Source: Lentisphaeria bacterium (lineage in GTDB: Bacteria; Verrucomicrobiota; Lentisphaeria; Oligosphaerales; Oligosphaeraceae). Taken from it: a stretch of DNA of 19,678 bases. Positions 1 through 7,132 of the stretch are shown here, piece by piece. The position numbers and the translations under genes were made by a program. The notes under the pieces are model-generated. The model saw nothing but the letters and a program-made list of their open reading frames with translations, ran no database searches and had not been told where the DNA came from. Numbering within the stretch: position 1 is the stretch's first letter; each line of letters starts with the position of its first letter. The stretch is taken from positions 1 to 19,678 of the forward strand of contig JAEEXV010000203.1 in assembly GCA_016287975.1 (NCBI GenBank). Direction: 5' to 3'.

Positions 1-2
1 CC

Positions 3-1139
3 GTCTGCCGCGCCGACGCCAGCCGCGCCACCCTGGAGGAGCCGCCCAAACCCAGGCCCGCCCCGCCCGCGAAGTTCCCTGGACGCGACCTGAAGACGCT
101 TCATGCGTTCCGCCTCCAGGACCAGAAAGGCGCCGCCCGCGAAATCACCTGCGCCATCCCGTTCGGCGCCCAGGGACAGAGCCGCTACGCCCTCGCCACC
201 AGGGGCGGCGAAGTCCACATCCTCGACGCCGAGGCCAGACCCGTCGCCTCCTTCAGCGTCAGCGCGCCCGTCAACGACCTGGCCGCCGCCGATCTCGACG
301 GCGACGGCGCCCCCGAACTCCTTCTCGCCTGCGAGGACACCTGCCTGCGCGCCTGCCGCCTCGACGGGGCAATCCTGTGGAAGCACGACTTCCCCTTCTA
401 CCGCCGCCGCGCCATCTGCACGCTCGTCCGCGTCGCCGACCTGGAGCGCGACGGCCGCCTCACCATCCTCGCGGGCTGCGACAACTGGCGCGTATACGCC
501 CTTGCCCTCGACGGGCGGGAACTCTGGACCCATGAGGTCGTCCACCCCACCCGCGCCCTCGAAACCGCCGACCTCGACGGCGACGGCAAACTCGAAATCC
601 TCTGCGGCACGCAGTATTACTTCGCCTCCGTCCTCGATTCCCGAGGCAACCGCATCCTGCGGGGCCACTTCGGCCGCGGCGTCAAGGCCGTCGCCGCCGC
701 CAGGACTGGAAAGAAACTGAGCACCTTCGCCGTCGGCGAGGACAAGGGCGTCATCACCTTCTTCCGCCCCGTCGGCAATATCATCGCCACCTTCGCCACT
801 GGCAACGAGGTCATGCGCGCCGCCACCGTCCCGCGCGTCGGCGACGCCGCCCGCGAGGACCTCCTCGCCTGCTCCCTCAACGGATTCGCATACCGCTTCG
901 ACTGCGACGGGAAATGCCTCTGGGCGAAAAACCTCGCCGCACCCGTCCTGCGCTGCCGCGCCCTCCCCGACGGCACCGCCGTCTTCGGCACCGAATCCGG
1001 CACCGTCGTGCTCATCGCCGCGGACGGCGCCATTCTCGCCCACGCCGACCTCGGCGCGCCCGTCACCGACCTGCGCGTCCTCCCTGGCAACCGCATCGCC
1101 GCCGCCACCGACCACGGCGACTTCGCCATCCTGCAGTAA
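3..1139 (+). CDS. FG-GAP / PQQ-like beta-propeller repeat protein, 5' end outside the window
   Basis: The frame is open from the first bases to a TAA at 1137-1139 (378 residues visible, no start codon in the window). The protein is made of repeated blade-like units. Two contain calcium-loop FG-GAP/VCBS-type motifs (ADLDGDGAPELLLA near residue 95 and ADLDGDGKLEILCG near residue 195). Others have a PQQ-like blade pattern, such as LDGAILWKHDF, LDGRELWTHEV and CDGKCLWAKNL. Such propellers are usually secreted or periplasmic and bind ligands or proteins rather than catalyse. No catalytic motif is visible, and the missing N-terminus could carry a signal peptide or an enzymatic domain. It is followed after 68 bp by the amidohydrolase pair on the same strand, so they may be co-transcribed. 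The family-level call is secure; substrate and partner are unknown. Confidence 0.8.
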   Translation, partial: VCRADASRATLEEPPKPRPAPPAKFPGRDLKTLHAFRLQDQKGAAREITCAIPFGAQGQSRYALATRGGEVHILDAEARPVASFSVSAPVNDLAAADLDGDGAPELLLACEDTCLRACRLDGAILWKHDFPFYRRRAICTLVRVADLERDGRLTILAGCDNWRVYALALDGRELWTHEVVHPTRALETADLDGDGKLEILCGTQYYFASVLDSRGNRILRGHFGRGVKAVAAARTGKKLSTFAVGEDKGVITFFRPVGNIIATFATGNEVMRAATVPRVGDAAREDLLACSLNGFAYRFDCDGKCLWAKNLAAPVLRCRALPDGTAVFGTESGTVVLIAADGAILAHADLGAPVTDLRVLPGNRIAAATDHGDFAILQ

Positions 1140-1207
1140 GGCGGCCGCACCCCTCGCCCCATCACATCCCTTCAATCCCTTCGATCCCTTGCCAACTCCA
1201 ACATAAG

Positions 1208-2008
1208 ATGCGCTACAAGTTCCCCCCCCAGTACCACACCGTCGACGCGCACAACCATGTCTGGATGCGCGCGGACAAGACCCTGCGCACAGACGACATG
1301 GAGGCGACCATCGCCAAGATGGACACCTTCGGCATCGAGCGCGCGGTCGTCTCGTGCCCCATCACCTCCTCGGCGCATGTCCCCGCCGCCGAGTACCGCT
1401 GCGCCAACAACGTGGTCCTCGAGGCCATGAAGTGCCATCCGGACCGCTTCATCGGCTTCTGCTTCGTCGATCCCGCCGACCCGGGCGCCGTCGCCGAAAT
1501 CGAGCGCTGCGTCGCGGCGGGCATGGCGGGCGTCAAACTCTACCACCAGCGCCTCATCTGCGACGAGGCGCAGCGCCCCGTCATGGAGTGCGCCGCACGC
1601 CTCGGCATCCCCGTGCTGATGCACGCGGGAAAGATCTGCGACGACGCAAGCATGAAACGCCAGCCGCGCATCAGCAACGCCGCGCATTTCCTCAAGGCGC
1701 TGGAGATGTTCCCCGACACCATGCTCATCCAGGGGCACATCGGCGGCGGCGGCGACTGGGAATGGAACCTCGCCGTCCTCAACGGGCTGCGCAACCCCAA
1801 CTACTTCATCGACCTCTCGGGCTCCGTCTGCGACGCGGAGATCGTCCAACGCACCATCGACGCCGTCGGCGTGGGCAGCGTGCTCTTCGCGACCGACATG
1901 TCCTTCGCCGAAAGCGTCGCCAAGACGCTGCACGCCCGCCTGGACCGCCCGACGATGCATGCCATCCTCCACGACAACTTCCAGCATATTGAGGAGCGCC
2001 GCAAATGA
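1208..2008 (+). CDS. amidohydrolase-2 family metal-dependent hydrolase
   Basis: A 266-residue TIM-barrel protein of the amidohydrolase-2 type (PF04909-like, COG2159). Visible metal-site elements are DAHNH (H15 and H17) after the first strand, H139 in VLMHAGK, H177 in QGHIGGGGDW and D230 in LFATDMS. These are the expected ligands and catalytic Asp of the family. The frame is open upstream to 914, but the translation there is arginine-rich shadow, so I chose the ATG at 1208 that begins MRYKFPPQYHTVDAHNH. There is no good Shine-Dalgarno; a CCCTT-type repeat lies just upstream. There is no signal peptide, so it is probably cytoplasmic. Its stop overlaps the next start by four bases (ATGA), indicating translational coupling. 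Substrate not predictable; relatives hydrolyse or decarboxylate small carboxylic or lactone substrates. Confidence 0.85.
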   Translation: MRYKFPPQYHTVDAHNHVWMRADKTLRTDDMEATIAKMDTFGIERAVVSCPITSSAHVPAAEYRCANNVVLEAMKCHPDRFIGFCFVDPADPGAVAEIERCVAAGMAGVKLYHQRLICDEAQRPVMECAARLGIPVLMHAGKICDDASMKRQPRISNAAHFLKALEMFPDTMLIQGHIGGGGDWEWNLAVLNGLRNPNYFIDLSGSVCDAEIVQRTIDAVGVGSVLFATDMSFAESVAKTLHARLDRPTMHAILHDNFQHIEERRK

Positions 2009-2730
2009 ACTTCCTTGACATCAACTGCTCGATTGGCGGCTGGCCCTTCCGCCATGTCCCCCGCCACACCGCCGCCGAACTCCGCGCGGATCTGGAGGCC
2101 CTTGGATGCCTCGGCGCCCTCGTCGCCAACAACGGCTCCGTGCTCTACAACGACACCCGCGAGGCCAACCGCGAACTCGCCGAGGCCATCCGGCCCCACG
2201 CGGGGTTCTTCCTCGGCTGCGCCACCGTCAACCCCCTCTGGCCCCAGGCCGTCAAGGAACTCGAGGAGTGCGCCACCGAGCTGAAGCTCGCCGCCGTGCG
2301 CCTGCTCCCGCGCTACCACGACTACGAACCCGCCGCCGCCGCCGAACTCTGCCAGGCCGCCGCCAGACTCGACCTCCCCGTCATCATCCCCGCCGAACTG
2401 GTCAACTTCCGGCAGCGCCATCGCATGGAGCCCCAGACCCCACTCGCCTTCAACGAATGCCGCCTCCTCTTCCAGGCCGTCCCCGACGCCACCTTCGTCT
2501 GGCTCGACGGCGTCCTTCCCGACGACGCCCCCGACAATGTGCTCGGCGAGTTCAACCGCGCCGCGCCCGACGCCTCCCAGTGCGAACGCCTCCTCCTCGG
2601 CACTGGAATGCCCCTGCGCTCCCCCGCCGCCCTCGCCAAACTCGAACAATATCACTTCCCGCGCCGCGAACTCCGCCTCGTCACCCAGGACAATTTCCGG
2701 CGGCTGTTCCACAACCTGAGCCGCGACTGA
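2005..2730 (+). CDS. amidohydrolase-fold protein lacking metal ligands (probable pseudoenzyme partner)
   Basis: A 241-residue protein whose ATG overlaps the stop of the preceding amidohydrolase. It keeps the fold signature of COG2159 proteins: an initial MNFLDINCSIGGWPF strand, the central LKLAAVRLLPRYHDY strand, and a terminal LVTQDNFRRLFH helix that matches the usual NA-RLF ending. Each metal or catalytic position differs, however. HxH is replaced by N7/S9, the barrel His of VLMHAG by VIIPAEL, the GHxGG strand by FVWLDGVLP, and the catalytic Asp of GTD by Gly in LLGTGMP (G201). From this I infer a non-catalytic or non-metal paralogue, perhaps a structural partner of the upstream enzyme. Paired amidohydrolase-like genes of this kind occur in PVC genomes, but I cannot name a characterised homologue. 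Confidence 0.75.
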   Translation: MNFLDINCSIGGWPFRHVPRHTAAELRADLEALGCLGALVANNGSVLYNDTREANRELAEAIRPHAGFFLGCATVNPLWPQAVKELEECATELKLAAVRLLPRYHDYEPAAAAELCQAAARLDLPVIIPAELVNFRQRHRMEPQTPLAFNECRLLFQAVPDATFVWLDGVLPDDAPDNVLGEFNRAAPDASQCERLLLGTGMPLRSPAALAKLEQYHFPRRELRLVTQDNFRRLFHNLSRD

Positions 2731-2739
2731 TCACCGCCA

Positions 2740-3165
2740 GCGCCCTTTCCGCCCCGCCCCGATGAGCGCCGAGCGGGGGGGTGCGGGGGGCGTTAGCCCC
2801 CCGTCGTTTGCATGGCTGGATGAAGGCGCCAGCCCGCAGATTTGCCCCGCGCCCGCAACGCCAGCCCGACCATGCACATTGGCCCGCGGGGCAAGCCCCG
2901 CGGCACACGCCGCCCATACATCGGGGCCCGCGCATATTGCCCCGCCCCCGATGGGCGCCGAGCGGGGGGGGTGCGGGGGGCGTTAGCCCCCCGTCGTTTG
3001 CATGGCTGGATGAAGGCGCCAGCCCGCACCCATGCCCCGCCCCGCAAAGCCAACCCGACCATGCACATTGGCCCGCGGGGCAAGCCCCGCGGCACACGCC
3101 GCCCATACATCGGGGCCCGCTCACTTTCGCCGCAGCGCCCTTTCCGCCCCGCCCCCGATGAGCGC
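2740..3165. repeat. tandem ~189-bp intergenic repeat with strong GC hairpins
   Basis: This stretch holds no credible gene. A unit beginning GATGAGCGCCGAGCGGGGGG at 2761 recurs at 2950 (GATGGGCGCC...), with a period of about 189 bp and near identity. A third partial start (GATGAGCGCG) lies at 3158. The flanks share CAGCGCCCTTTCCGCCCC before 2761 and before 3158. Each unit contains two strong inverted repeats: GGGGGGC-GTTA-GCCCCCC (2785-2802 in copy 1) and CCGCGGGGC-AA-GCCCCGCGG (2884-2903 and 3073-3092). The poly-G run differs in length between copies (7 versus 8). ORFs across it exist on both strands but simply translate the repeat. It looks like a dispersed intergenic element duplicated by slippage or unequal recombination between the convergent gene clusters. 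Confidence 0.85.
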
Positions 3166-3172
3166 GTGCTGT

Positions 3173-3194
3173 GCCAGGCCATTCTTGGCCTGGC
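3173..3194 (-). terminator. possible hairpin terminator after the SGNH gene
   Basis: A perfect 9-bp inverted repeat, GCCAGGCCA-AGAA-TGGCCTGGC on the minus strand, starts 8 bases after the stop codon of the SGNH hydrolase. It lacks a downstream T-run, so it is a weak or Rho-assisted candidate, or just a 3'-end stabilising hairpin. Confidence 0.35.
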
Positions 3195-3202
3195 CGTGGC
3201 AG

Positions 3203-4366
3203 TCACTGCAGGAGGGCGCTGAGTTGTCCTGGATAGCATTCCCCAGTGGCGGTGCCTGCGCCGATCATGGCGGAGCCGTAGGTGATGGAATCGCCGAGGC
3301 AGACAGTGCGGGCGGGGTCGAGGCCGTTCTGACGGATGGTGTCGGCGAGGGCCTTGGCGAGGGCCGCATAGCCCTCGCGGGTGGGATGGACGCCATCCAT
3401 GGAACCGCTGTTGGCGGGGTTGCGGAGCCACGAGGAGACGCCTTCGAGGTCGCCGTGGGCGCTGACGATGGCGTGGTAGTCGACGAGCACGCACCCCGTC
3501 TCCTTGGCGACGCGGCGGACGGTGGCGGCGACGGCGGCGAGGTCCGCTATGGGAGGCGCATCAGGGGCGCGGTTCGGCCTGGCTTTGACAACCGCGGGAA
3601 TGCAGGGCGGCGGCGTCACCAATATGACCTTGGCGCCCGCCTTCTGCAGCGCGGCGACGATCTGGCGCAGGTTGCGTTCGTATTGGTCGGCGGGGACGAG
3701 CTTTCGGGGATTGCCGAAATCATTGGTGCCGATCATCACGATGGCGAGGGTGGGGTTGCGCTTCAGCGCAGGCGGCAGTTGGGCGCGCAGGAGGTCGGCG
3801 GTGTTGTGGCCGCCGCGGCCGAAGTTGACGACCTGGTTGCGGCGCTGCGGGGCGGTGCCGACGGCGTGGTAGGCAAAGAGCTCCTTGCCGTCCTTTTCAA
3901 TCACGAGGTCGGTGAACGAGAGGCGCTGCGACGGATGCTTGAAGTGCGAGGCGTAGAAGGCGATGTTCGTGAACTCGCCGAACTCGGCGGGCTGCCCCTT
4001 CTTCCCCGTCTGCCACTGCGCGGGATCAAAGGAGAGGGAGATCTCCTTGCCGTCCTCGGGCAGGCGGATCGAACGGTAGATCTGCCGCCCAGGCCCGCGC
4101 AGCATCACCACCATGCCGCCCAGGTTCTGCAGCAGGCGGAAGCGGATGCAGTCGCCTGGCTTCGCGCCGCGAAGATCCAGCGGCGTCGTCAGCACCAGGC
4201 CGCCATAGCCCTTGCCGTTGGCGGCGCCGACCGCCGTGACGCACGGATTGCCCGCCAGATTCACACCCTGCGCCAGCACGGCGCCCCCCTGCGCCGACCA
4301 CTCGGCGGCGGACGCAAACACGGAAAACGCGAGGAAAAACGCAAGAAGAAGATGATGGTTTCGCAT
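3203..4366 (-). CDS. secreted SGNH/GDSL esterase with circularly permuted catalytic domain
   Basis: A 387-residue protein. Residues 1-21 form a signal peptide (MRNHH, hydrophobic LLLAFFLAFSVFASA, then AE), so it is exported. Residues about 22-165 look like a beta-sandwich, carbohydrate-binding-like domain. The SGNH hydrolase domain follows in an unusual order: block II (NFGRGG, 181-186), block III (GTND, 213-216), block V (DGVHP with D324 and H327), and block I with the nucleophile (CLGDSIT, S360) at the extreme C-terminus. All four catalytic blocks are present, so activity is likely. The family is known for carbohydrate O-deacetylation, which would suit the GH113-like gene 45 bp upstream. 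An AGGAGG sits 9 bases before the ATG and supports the start. Substrate (acetyl-mannan or other) is inference. Confidence 0.88.
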   Translation of the reverse strand: MRNHHLLLAFFLAFSVFASAAEWSAQGGAVLAQGVNLAGNPCVTAVGAANGKGYGGLVLTTPLDLRGAKPGDCIRFRLLQNLGGMVVMLRGPGRQIYRSIRLPEDGKEISLSFDPAQWQTGKKGQPAEFGEFTNIAFYASHFKHPSQRLSFTDLVIEKDGKELFAYHAVGTAPQRRNQVVNFGRGGHNTADLLRAQLPPALKRNPTLAIVMIGTNDFGNPRKLVPADQYERNLRQIVAALQKAGAKVILVTPPPCIPAVVKARPNRAPDAPPIADLAAVAATVRRVAKETGCVLVDYHAIVSAHGDLEGVSSWLRNPANSGSMDGVHPTREGYAALAKALADTIRQNGLDPARTVCLGDSITYGSAMIGAGTATGECYPGQLSALLQ

Positions 4367-4411
4367 GTCAGGCGGCCTCCTGTAAAAGTATCCCTTGAAT
4401 CCCTTGTTGTC

Positions 4412-5404
4412 TTACGGCTTCCAGTCGTGGAAGAACTTGGCGGCGGGCTTTCCCGCGATGGTGCAGCCCGTGTCACCAGTCGGGTGGTGGAAATGCGGGC
4501 GGTTCTGCTGCTCCTCCCACTTCCACCAGAAGAAGCCCGTCCACCACGGGTGCCCTGAGAAGGCGCGGAAGGTGCCGTCCATGTAGCTCTGCTGGATTTC
4601 GCCGTCGAAGGCGTTGTGGTTGCTCCAGCAGTCGGCGGGGTGGACGTGCCCGTTGATCACGGAGCGGCAGCCCATTTCGGCGATGAAGATGGGTATGCCG
4701 AGTTTCCGCGAGGCGATTTCGAGGTTGTCGACCGTGGGCTGGAGGGCCCTGGCGATGGTCTCGGGGGTGTTGCATTCGGCGGGGACGCCGCAGTAGTGGC
4801 TGACGCCGAGCATGTCGAGTTTCCTGAACCACTCGCGCATCCAGCCCTTCGCGAGGTCGAAGTCCCACCAGCTGGAGGTGTTGTAGGCGAGCAGCCCGCG
4901 GTAGACCTTGCGGACCTCCTCGATGAGCGGCGGCCAGTATTCCTCCTTGGCGTCCTGCGTGGTGTACTCGCAGCCGAGCAGGAGCATCTCGACGTTCTCC
5001 TTCTCGCAGAGGCGGGCGTAGTGGACCATGGCGGCGGTGTAGTTCCTGAACCACGCGGCCCAGTAGTTGGTGCGGACGCCCGCGATCTGCTCCTGGTTCT
5101 CAGGCGGGAAGCGGATGTCGCCGCGGTGGCAGCTGTCGTGCATCTCCAGGATGGGCTTGAGCATCACCTTGAGCCCCGCCTGGTGGAAGGTGCGGATGGT
5201 CTCGCGCACCTCGTCGTCGGAGGGCGTGATCTCGAAGTCGCGGTACATGCGGGTGGAGTAGAAGGCGTCCTGCATGATCGTGACCATCAGCGCGACCGAA
5301 TCGGCGCCCGAGGCGATGAGGTTCTGGATTTCCTGCTGGCCCGCTGGGCTGGAGTACCAGCCGTTGCGGGCCATGAAGCCGAAGGACATTCCTTTGAAGA
5401 ACAT
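4412..5404 (-). CDS. GH113-like beta-mannanase / TIM-barrel glycoside hydrolase
   Basis: A 330-residue single-domain TIM-barrel protein. It opens with KGMSFGFMARNGWY, as in family GH113 (beta-1,4-mannanases and related retaining enzymes). Two well-placed glutamates fit a clan GH-A retaining mechanism: E146 in LLLGCEYTT (acid/base after strand 4) and E243 in IFIAEMGCRS (nucleophile after strand 7). A late aromatic strand (GFFWWKWE, about 290-297) fits the sugar-binding end of the barrel. No signal peptide is seen, so it probably acts in the cytoplasm on imported oligosaccharides. AGGAG lies 6 bases before the ATG. The gene follows the CBM9-like fragment after 19 bp and precedes the SGNH esterase, so it is the middle gene of a minus-strand operon. 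GH113 is my best assignment; another GH-A family is possible. Confidence 0.78.
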   Translation of the reverse strand: MFFKGMSFGFMARNGWYSSPAGQQEIQNLIASGADSVALMVTIMQDAFYSTRMYRDFEITPSDDEVRETIRTFHQAGLKVMLKPILEMHDSCHRGDIRFPPENQEQIAGVRTNYWAAWFRNYTAAMVHYARLCEKENVEMLLLGCEYTTQDAKEEYWPPLIEEVRKVYRGLLAYNTSSWWDFDLAKGWMREWFRKLDMLGVSHYCGVPAECNTPETIARALQPTVDNLEIASRKLGIPIFIAEMGCRSVINGHVHPADCWSNHNAFDGEIQQSYMDGTFRAFSGHPWWTGFFWWKWEEQQNRPHFHHPTGDTGCTIAGKPAAKFFHDWKP

Positions 5405-5423
5405 GGGTGCTCCTGGAGTTGGA

Positions 5424-5678
5424 TCAGGGGAGTTGCAATTGGCAGAGGAGATTGCTGAAGTAGTTGCCGTCGCGGCTCAGGGTGTAGTAGCTGCAATGGC
5501 TTCCCTCGGGGCGGTTGCGCATCAGGTTGAACGGGATGGCGCCGCTGGCAGGCCGACCGCCGATGAGCCGCCACGGCAGCGTGACGGTGGCGCACCACCC
5601 GTACGGCGTGCGCGTGGCCGCGCCGCTGACGCCGCCATTCTCCAGCACCACGCGCTTTTCGCCGCGCTTGACGACCAT
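5424..5678 (-). CDS. short CBM9-like C-terminal fragment (possible gene remnant)
   Basis: A minus-strand open frame ends 19 bp before the GH113-like gene. Its last 84 residues (from an ATG at 5678) read like the C-terminal half of a CBM9-type domain: TVTLPWRLIGG, then IPFNLMRNRPEG, SHCSYYTLSRDG and NYFSNLL. This matches the usual final strands (amphipathic IPW strand, FN-RxR strand). The front half of the domain is missing. The frame continues upstream (another ATG at 5774), but a near-consensus promoter lies across 5731-5759, so a longer product is doubtful. It may be a truncated gene serving as leader for the operon, or a short real protein. Family similarity is a by-eye judgement. Confidence 0.45.
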   Translation of the reverse strand: MVVKRGEKRVVLENGGVSGAATRTPYGWCATVTLPWRLIGGRPASGAIPFNLMRNRPEGSHCSYYTLSRDGNYFSNLLCQLQLP

Positions 5679-5730
5679 GCCGACGTCTTCAAGGTAGAAG
5701 GCTCCCGCCAAATCCCGCCGCGCTGTGTAC

Positions 5731-5759
5731 TGTATATCCTGAAAGTGAACCGAAGTCAA
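5731..5759 (-). promoter_or_regulatory. sigma70-type promoter of the minus-strand glycosidase operon
   Basis: On the minus strand, TTGACT (5759-5754) is followed after exactly 17 bp by TATACA (5736-5731). Both boxes are close to consensus, and transcription would start near 5724. It lies in a locally AT-richer patch between the divergent AraC gene and the CBM9-like/GH113/SGNH genes. Promoter match is seen directly; activity is inferred. Confidence 0.65.
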
Positions 5760-6003
5760 GCATGAGGCCCGCATTTGCAGGCTGGTTCCCCGTAGCGCAC
5801 GAAATGGCGCCCTGGCTGGCAGGAGAAGCGAGTGTGGTGGATGAGGCCGTTGCGGATGCGCATCCGCACGAAGCGCCTCCTCCTTCGGCTGCTGCGGGAG
5901 ACCGCGGAGGGGATCGGGCGCCTGCTGCCGTGAGCCTGGCGCAATCCACCCGAAACGGAATATATTGATTCGTGCGGCATCCCCCTCTTCGCCGAAAACC
6001 GCC

Positions 6004-6900
6004 ATGAAGCACAACCTCCAAGTCGACTCCTTCGGCCAATACAGCCTCCTGCTGAACGAACGCGAGGACTTCCGCGTACGCCTCACGGAATGCAACCACA
6101 CCGTCGTGCTGGAGGCGGGGGACTATCCCCTGCACACCCACTCCGTCTATGAGATCATGCTGCCTGAAAAGGGCCCGTACGCCTGCCTGCTGGACGGCGT
6201 GCGCCTGACGCTCCATCCAGGCGAACTGCTGCTGGTGCAGCCAGGGCAGGTGCACGAGGACCACATGATGGAGGGCAGCACCTGGTTCGCCTTCCATTTC
6301 CAGATGATTCCAGACGAGCGTTTCCTCTATGCGGGCAGGGTCTTCCGCGACGGCGTCCTGCCCGCCCAGCAGATCATCCGCACGGAGGGCATGGGGCTGG
6401 AGGCGCTGATCGGCCTGCTGGTCCACGAAAACGCCCCTGGCAGCATGGGGTCGTTCCGCCTCAACAACGCCCTCTTCAAGGTGATTTTCCGAAAGATCCT
6501 GGCGCGCTTCGCGGGGCCGCTGCTGCAGGAGCCATTCCAGCAGCAGATCCTGATGGAGCACGACGCCGCGCGGCTGGCCGCCCTTTTCCGCCGCAATGTC
6601 CATGAGATGCCCTCCCTGGAGGATCTCTGCCGCCAGAGCGCCATGAGCCGCAGTTCCCTCCACCGCCTCTGCCAGCGCCTCTACGGGCTGCCGCCGTGCC
6701 GCGCATTCATGCGCTTCAAGATGCTGCACGCCAAGGCGCACATCCAGGGCGACCCCACCGTGCGCGTGAAGGAACTGAGCCGCCTCTTCGGCTTCAAGAC
6801 CCAGGCCCACTTCTCCTGGGCCTTCCACAAGGAACTGGGTGTCTATCCCCAGCAGCTCATGGGCAGAATGCGCGGCCTCCACCCCGCCACCACACTGTAA
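6004..6900 (+). CDS. AraC-family transcriptional regulator with cupin sensor domain
   Basis: A 298-residue regulator. The N-terminal cupin-type ligand-binding domain (about 30-110) shows the typical DYPLHTHSVYEI, LTLHPGELLLVQPGQVHE pattern. The C-terminal AraC DNA-binding domain (about 195-290) has two helix-turn-helix units: LEDLCRQSAMSRSSLHRLCQ, and VKELSRLFGFKTQAHFSWAF followed by HKELGVYPQQL. The frame extends to a TTG at 5965, but the ATG at 6004 fits the domain start. No strong ribosome-binding site is seen. A TATATT at 5961-5966 could be its -10 box, with a poor -35. The gene is divergent from the GH113/SGNH operon and upstream of the GH42 gene, so it probably controls one or both in response to a sugar. 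The inducer cannot be read from the sequence. Confidence 0.9.
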   Translation: MKHNLQVDSFGQYSLLLNEREDFRVRLTECNHTVVLEAGDYPLHTHSVYEIMLPEKGPYACLLDGVRLTLHPGELLLVQPGQVHEDHMMEGSTWFAFHFQMIPDERFLYAGRVFRDGVLPAQQIIRTEGMGLEALIGLLVHENAPGSMGSFRLNNALFKVIFRKILARFAGPLLQEPFQQQILMEHDAARLAALFRRNVHEMPSLEDLCRQSAMSRSSLHRLCQRLYGLPPCRAFMRFKMLHAKAHIQGDPTVRVKELSRLFGFKTQAHFSWAFHKELGVYPQQLMGRMRGLHPATTL

Positions 6901-6940
6901 AGTTTGGGAAAATCCAGCATATTTCGGGATTTTCTGTGGG

Positions 6941-6968
6941 TTGTCCAGCGATCAATGATTGGTATAAT
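6941..6968 (+). promoter_or_regulatory. promoter upstream of the GH42 gene
   Basis: TTGTCC (6941-6946) and a perfect TATAAT (6963-6968) are 16 bp apart. The -10 is preceded by TGG, giving an extended -10 (TGnTATAAT). Transcription would start near 6975, leaving a leader of about 158 nt that contains the two tandem repeats described next. Confidence 0.65.
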
Positions 6969-7022
6969 ATGGAAAATGACCGAATCGTGGACATGCCGTC
7001 CCAGTTGTCCCAGGACCCAGGA

Positions 7023-7077
7023 CCCCAGACCCCAGACCCCAGACCCCAGACCCCAGACCCCAGACCCCAGACCCCAA
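7023..7077. repeat. heptamer microsatellite CCCCAGA
   Basis: Seven perfect head-to-tail copies of CCCCAGA (7023-7071) are followed by a degenerate eighth (CCCCAAA) and preceded by imperfect copies from 7014. The array lies in the predicted leader of the GH42 gene. A seven-base period does not preserve a reading frame, so it is not coding. Copy number should be slippage-prone. Confidence 0.9.
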
Positions 7078-7098
7078 ACCCATCTGGGCCCCCAAGTC

Positions 7099-7132
7099 GT
7101 CCCAGTTGTCCCAGCCGTCCCAGTTGTCCCAG
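7099..7132. repeat. 9-bp tandem repeat NNGTCCCAG running into the GH42 start codon
   Basis: Four units of TT/CC/TT plus GTCCCAG lead directly to the ATG at 7133, which itself falls in a further degenerate unit (ATGTCC). Related GTCCCAGTTGTCCCAG copies lie at 6998-7013 and at 18831-18855, so this is a dispersed motif of this genome. The period is a multiple of three and in frame with the gene. Confidence 0.85.

Noticed and set aside
914..1207. Upstream extension of the amidohydrolase frame
   Set aside because: The extension overlaps the propeller gene in another frame and is arginine-rich; the ATG at 1208 immediately precedes the conserved DAHNH region.
2762..3222. Several small ORFs on both strands in the intergenic repeat
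   Set aside because: They duplicate the same peptide twice because they translate the 189-bp tandem repeat.
3032..4558. 508-residue plus-strand open frame across the SGNH gene
   Set aside because: It begins in the intergenic repeat and reads antisense to the SGNH catalytic blocks; no domain.
5841..5933. 30-residue basic plus-strand peptide (MRPLRMRIRTKR...) in the divergent promoter region
   Set aside because: AGGAG lies too far from the ATG and the overlapping bases are equally open on other frames; nothing supports translation.
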